Shown: positions 58,906-64,000 of the stretch, one piece after another
How positions within the stretch are numbered: the first letter of the stretch is position 1
Layout: each line of letters begins with the position of its first letter
NCBI RefSeq assembly: GCF_036324505.1
Contig: NC_086352.1
Location: 32,321,858-32,385,857 of the forward strand
Direction: 5' to 3'
From: Eleginops maclovinus
Taxonomy: Eukaryota > Chordata > Actinopteri > Perciformes > Eleginopidae
Length of the DNA stretch: 64,000 bases
Notes under the pieces: generated by a model
What the model was told of the DNA's origin: nothing
Databases searched by the model: none
Seen by the model: only the letters and a program-made list of their open reading frames with translations
Program-made: the position numbers and the translations under genes

Positions 58906-61057
58906 TCTACTTTAGTCTCTCATTTTGTTTCATGAAATGCAGAAAACTTGGACTTGAACCTGTCCAATTGATACAATAACAACCAATACAAAGTTTTTTT
59001 AAAAGTTTTAAATGTAGTCATTTGTGTCTATTTCTGGTCATTTTGAGACTCTTTAGATCAGCTTCATGTCTGTTTGTACTCATGTTGTGTTTCTTTGTGG
59101 TTGTGTTGCCCCTTTTCGTTATAGTTGTGAGTCCCCTTAGTGTCTTTCGACAGCTATTTTGCATCTATTTCTTGTTATTTTATTTGTTGTCATTTTAAGT
59201 CTTTTCCTGATTGAAATGTTTACCAAGGTACTTTGCCCCCCTCAAGCCACATACAGTAAATGACCATAGAAAATGTTTTTTGGATAACATTCAATTGAGC
59301 AAAATATAAATATGAAAACGCATTGACTCATCAAATCCTGGCAGGGCCAGACTTCAAGTTATTTAGTGAATTGGAAATTACCTCAAAACAATTGACCGAA
59401 ACAAACAGTTGGTTGTTTAAAATACTAAGTTGTTTCACTTCCTTTTTATGAATGGTAAGTGCATGGTTTGTGAAAAACTGTCAGGAATGTTTTTCTCTGA
59501 AAACATTGGTTGAACTTTGGGAGTATACAAATATTTGATAGAATGTGTGGTGGGTGGCTGGTTGGTATAATTGCCATAAAAGAACTTGGCCTCATTTGTG
59601 CTTATATCTTTTGCTGGTATTAGAAGTGATGCTATGGATATTTAACCTATAACATTTCTCATAGATTGGGTGTTAAAAAGTCAAATTCATGCTTGTTTCC
59701 AGATGTTATTTTCAGAGCACTTTATGGTTGAAAAACTGAACATATAAACAAACAGCTGATGTGTACAAATTTGTGTAGCCCACATAACAAAAACACACCT
59801 CAATGTACCCAAACATATGTTTGCACACAGGTCCACTATGTAATATTCAGATAAATGATATCCATGCAAACACGGTCATTTTACTCTCCCTGTTATTCAC
59901 TTGTGAATTTCACCTTAGTTTGCATGAGGTGTGTGTTGGGGGATTATTAAGTAGATATCGATTGTGATTTGATTAAACTCTTGCTAATTTGCTGCAAACC
60001 AGCGAGACATTTAATCAAATAAAAATCAATAGCGTCTTAAGAGCCCTTCGTTCATCGCAGGAATGGGAGACTACACTGAAGAGGTTATAAATTACTGGTG
60101 GGAGTGATCCGGCCGATAGGATAATGTTAGAGGAGAGAGGAATGGACAGAGACGGCGAGGGGGGAGAGAGGGGAGGGTTCCAGAGCATATGTCACCCGTA
60201 CATCGTGCAGGGAGGATGGATTTGTGTTCAGTGGGGAACAATTGGCGTTGGTGTTTCAATTTCAGCGTGAGGAATTAACCTCTGCTGAGGAGTGTAAAGA
60301 GAAGTATTATTCTATGTTGTTTTATTACCTGTATTCTTTTACTCGATATAAAACAGCAAGTGAACAATTCGTAGAGAACTAGATTTAGGGTTAGGGTTTG
60401 TGTTAGTCAACAGTCTGTGCTCACTGGACATTAGATGTATTATATATATGCATGTTGTACCATTTACAATTGAGTCACTAGATTTTTTTTGTTCTCTGAG
60501 ATTTAAATTGAGAATAAATGGTGTCGGAGATTTGAAACAGTGACAGCTTTAGGACTCTTGGCCCTATCTCTCTGTTAGAAGAGATATACACTGTTAAATA
60601 TAAATACGTAAAATTATACTTGTCTATATATCTTGGATCTCCTCTGCATGAAAGAAAACACAGCTTTAATACAATAAATCTCTTGGCTAGAGTCGCGTGG
60701 AAATGTACCTGAGCTCAGTGTGCATTTATAAATGTTCAGAAATGGAACAACAGTTGGACCTGATCTGAAAATTCATTTGAGGTTTGGTAACTTGATTTTT
60801 TTGGGCGGTATATGTATGAACACCGTAGAATAAGTAAAAAAAGAAAATTAACAATATAACAACTTCAACTACAAACTATACATTTTTGACCGTGTTGGAA
60901 ATGTATGTTGTTACTTTAAAATTTAGCTTTGAATATTCTTGTTTCTTTTTATAATAAGACATTAAATCAAGTCAATCAATCATAGGTTCACCAATGTAAA
61001 GAAAAACTTCCATCCATCTGATGAAGAGCAGAAGAGAAACACTTCATTCTTGAAGGT
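58906..61057. other. Gene-desert DNA, no gene seen
   Basis: Unique sequence. 59900-60290 is repeat-poor and includes 'gcgagacatttaatcaaata', a candidate conserved non-coding piece. A telomere-like TTAGGGTTAGGG lies at 60385. No coding signal. Confidence 0.45.
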
Positions 61058-61352
61058 ATTTAATTGCAGTGTTCACAAAGCATCTACAGCCCAGTGTGTC
61101 TATGCTATTAATCTGTGAGTCAAAGGGTCATTCAGTGACCCTTCTGCCCTGTCTGAAAGCACCTGCCTGTTCTTTTTGTTCCTTTTCCTTGCTTTATCTT
61201 ACTTTAATTACTGTTGTTTTATTTTTCCTTACTGTGAAATTAGAGAAGTGCCCTTTGGTACATCTCTTTGGCCAAGCTCAGTCCCAAATAAGGAAGCCCC
61301 TTGCATTCAGGCAAATGTATCTTCCGTGAATTTCAATACAAATACACTATAG
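61058..61352 (+). repeat. Local triplicate unit, copy A
   Basis: Starts 'ttaattgcagtgttcacaaa' and contains 'ctacagcccagtgtgtctatg'. It ends near 'ggcaaatgtatcttcc'. Related units are at 61625-61715 and 63236-63797, in the same orientation. The frame 61069-61329 has no known domain. Confidence 0.7.
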
Positions 61353-61624
61353 ACACATACGAATACACCCACAAAAAAAAATAATCTGTTTGATATATCA
61401 AAGGTACAATGATGTCCTTTAAAACAAAAACAAAAATGTTTTCATACATAAATGCACATTATCATATACTGTATATTTGCTTCAGTGTGTTGGGCTGTTT
61501 TATTTACATTGGGTGTTCATAGTTATCTTATTACATAATATCATATATTAGAAAATGTTCATGCCTTTTGTTTCATAACATGGAGTCCTATAGCAGTGCT
61601 ATAGCAGCAATGTTGAGAAATTGT

Positions 61625-61715
61625 TGATTTAATTGCAGCATTCACAAAGCATCTCTAGCCCGGTGTGTTTATGCTGTGGCCTGCTGGTAACCTGTGAGTC
61701 ACAGGGTCACCCTGC
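61625..61715 (+). repeat. Local triplicate unit, copy B (short)
   Basis: 'gatttaattgcagcattcac', 'agcccggtgtgtttatgctg' and 'acctgtgagtcacagggtca' match the first third of copies A and C. Confidence 0.7.
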
Positions 61716-63235
61716 ACATTAGATGTCAATTATACCTCCTCCATATGTCCCGCTCCACTCCGATTTATCTTCATCCATCCTGGTTCACAGCGTGACCTCC
61801 CTACAGGCTCAGCAGAGACGAACACATCAGGCCTTTATGTAGCACGCACACAACACACACCTCCTGACTTTTAATAATGCTTTGTCCCATGCCAACATTT
61901 CTGCTCTGTCTGTCATAGCTGATCATAGATATACTTTTGGGAAATCATTTAGCCCAGGGGACTCAATTACTCTAAGATTGTACGATGTTGCTGTTCATTT
62001 TTAGAATGTTCTCCCATTTACTCACTGATTCAAGTCATGCATCTGCATACAGTCACATGACAATTATCCTTCAGTTTAATATTTTTTATCCAATTGAAGT
62101 GAAATCGTAAAAAATAAGTCCCATTAATCTTTCATATATGTCTCATAAATATGCTGCAAGATAAATGAGAGTCTCGTATACATACATCCATACATCTAAA
62201 TGTGTCGTTGGACTCCATGCATGTTTAAGATAATAGAGCAGGAACTGGTGCTAGAGAGCCCTAATTAAGAAATTCCATAAAGGACATCAAACAAAATGTA
62301 GCGTATTGTTCACACAGACCCGCTTTCCCATCTGGCCAAAATGGCTATTGTGGCTCATTGTCTAAAAATAGGGATGAAGACAAATTATTATCATTTGCCA
62401 AAGCCCATGACAATAATGATGAATGAACACGTTTTTTCTCTTTTCTGCTATGCCCTCTGAAGTCATTGCTTAAGGCCCTTTTCTCTATTTCCCCTCAGCT
62501 CCCTCTCCCTCTTCATATCTCACCTTTCCCAGCACCGACCATATGGTAAAATATCTACTGAGGAACCTTCATCAGTACAGTCTGAGATCATCCTTCCAAT
62601 TTGTTATTTCACCTGTAAAAATCCAAAATATTTCACCCTCTATTTTCAATTATTCGGCTCTATTGTTTATGTATGCATGGGTAAAGTGATAAGGACAAAT
62701 TTAATGCAAGTATCAAAGTGTTTATAGTGGATTCAACTATTTAACTATAAACTGGTTTGTTGCTAAATTAACCAGGCACTAGTAGCATTCTTAAGTGGCA
62801 AGTTAGGGTTAGGGTTATGGTTACAGAACATCTCAAAGTTTCAAGTTTCAAGTTCTAGTACTTTGTTCCATTTTACAGAAAAGGTTGTCTGAATTTTTTA
62901 AATGTTGTAAATGTTTTGTAGACTTTGATCTTAAAATTGTTAATAAAGCCACTTTGGGTCTGCTGCAGTTCTGTCATCTTCTTGCTGTATTTGCATAAAG
63001 GCTGAAGATCAAGTCCATTTTTACGTTTCACAGTTTAACATGTTGAAAATCCATTAAGTTTACAAAACTTAAACAAATAAAAGTGTTGTATTTACTTAAA
63101 ATGACGCCTCAGTGGCACTCCTTGGTTGTTATACCATTATTGACAACTGTAAAGACAGTTTAACAATTGTATCATTTCTATGCATGAGATAAGCATTACT
63201 GTGGGTCTAATATTCATTAAATGGCTCTTCAACAG
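61716..63235. other. Intergenic DNA, no gene seen
   Basis: Unique sequence between copies B and C. It holds a telomere-like TTAGGGTTAGGG (62803-62815). No coding signal. Confidence 0.45.
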
Positions 63236-63797
63236 TAATGCAGTGTTCACAAATGTCTACAGCCCGGTGTGTTTATGTGCTAGCCTGCTGGTAACCTACG
63301 GGTGACAGGGTCAATCAGTAACCGTTCTGCCCTTTCTTTAATTTGTATTTTTCTAGATTTCTTACCGGGAAATCGGAGAACATTACAGAACTTCAGCATA
63401 TCCAAATCAGCTTGAGGTGGAAATTGAAAGGATCAGTTCTACAAAATGTATTATTCCCTGACAACGTGTTTTGTGAAAAGGATACAAATTCTGAAACTTA
63501 AAAGTCGGATCAATTAAAATGTGCTGCACTAACCCTAAGCCTAACAACCACTTAGAGAGATACTAAATCCCGATGAATGTATCAACAAAGCTGTAAAAGA
63601 GACAAGTGTTGTAATCTAGAAGCTGCTATAAACACTAAAATTCTTGCGTTGAATCATTGTTTTCATCTTATCTATGGGGTAATATCTGTCCTAACCTTTA
63701 ATATATCTAATTGGCCAAGGTTAGTCCCAAATGAAGACACCCTGTTTCACTCAGGCACATGTATCTTCTATTCATTTCCTTATACACACACACTATG
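63236..63797 (+). repeat. Local triplicate unit, copy C (long)
   Basis: Begins 'atgcagtgttcacaaatg' and contains 'cagcccggtgtgtttatg' and 'cttaccgggaaatcggagaa' (copy A: cttactgtgaaattagagaa). It ends with 'ggttagtcccaaatgaag', 'caggcacatgtatcttct'. About 270 bp longer than copy A in the middle. Confidence 0.7.
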
Positions 63798-64000
63798 GAA
63801 GCCTTTTGGTACAACTATTTTTTCAAATATCTTTTAAACATTAGCATTTCTCTATCAGAGTTAAACCCCAGGTGAAATGTCCATTATAGGGTCTTGAATA
63901 AATCGTTTTTTTAGTGATTGTTAAATGTCTGTCTCCTTGTATCCTGTCTTAATATTTGTCCTTGTTTGAAGTTGCAAACTGAGCTGCTGTGATGCAACAA
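63798..64000. other. Window edge, no gene seen
   Basis: AT-rich sequence without recognisable features. Confidence 0.4.

Overview
The window looks like a gene-poor stretch of a teleost (ray-finned fish) chromosome. The evidence is very long CA/GT microsatellites, tRNA-derived fish SINEs, a Rex3-type RTE reverse transcriptase fragment, many hAT- and TTAA-type miniature elements, and multi-copy fish-specific genes. No ordinary multi-exon host gene could be recognised. Almost all the long ORFs are microsatellites or chance frames.

Layout. (1) Bases 2755-8024 form a unit whose two ends are inverted copies of CACTGTAAAAAAAA. It carries a CpG-rich promoter/5' exon, the C-terminal remnant of one fish-specific protein, and five-exon-style coding for a second protein related to teleost 'SAMD3-like' proteins. 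No transposase is visible, so this is the best candidate for an undescribed mobile two-gene system. (2) Bases 11551-16241 are a non-autonomous hAT-like element with a perfect 8-bp target-site duplication. It has been invaded by a second element (11972-15522) that carries two convergent genes: a SWIM zinc finger + YqaJ-nuclease-like protein (+) and a THAP-domain transposase (-). This is the architecture of ISL2EU (PIF/Harbinger-related) transposons. One internal deletion removed the 3' halves of both genes. (3) Bases 19086-21466 are a Tc1/mariner-type element with TA target sites and an intron-containing DDE transposase carrying one frameshift. (4) Bases 21469-30600 hold giant GT tracts, SINE fragments and a dispersed TATA-containing repeat. 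(5) The rest is mostly unique, gene-desert DNA with scattered elements. These include TTAA MITEs (30674, 38595, 41623, 57119), CAGTGGTGGAA hAT MITEs (31393, 51461, 56569), a solo LTR with 5-bp duplication (41192-41510), another hAT-like MITE (45549), and a SINE beside a Rex3 fragment (46405-47168). A nested hAT/TTAA pair with both duplications intact lies at 56561-57847. A unit present three times lies at 61058-63797.

How it works together: the mobile elements are degraded and probably no longer act, apart from possible expression of the SAMD3-like gene. Several long element-free blocks (for example 8.0-11.5, 24.8-28.8, 33.6-34.8, 42.0-43.3, 47.9-49.4, 54.6-55.1 and 59.9-60.3 kb) look like candidate conserved non-coding DNA of a gene desert. 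All family assignments come from reading motifs and from memory; no database search was made.
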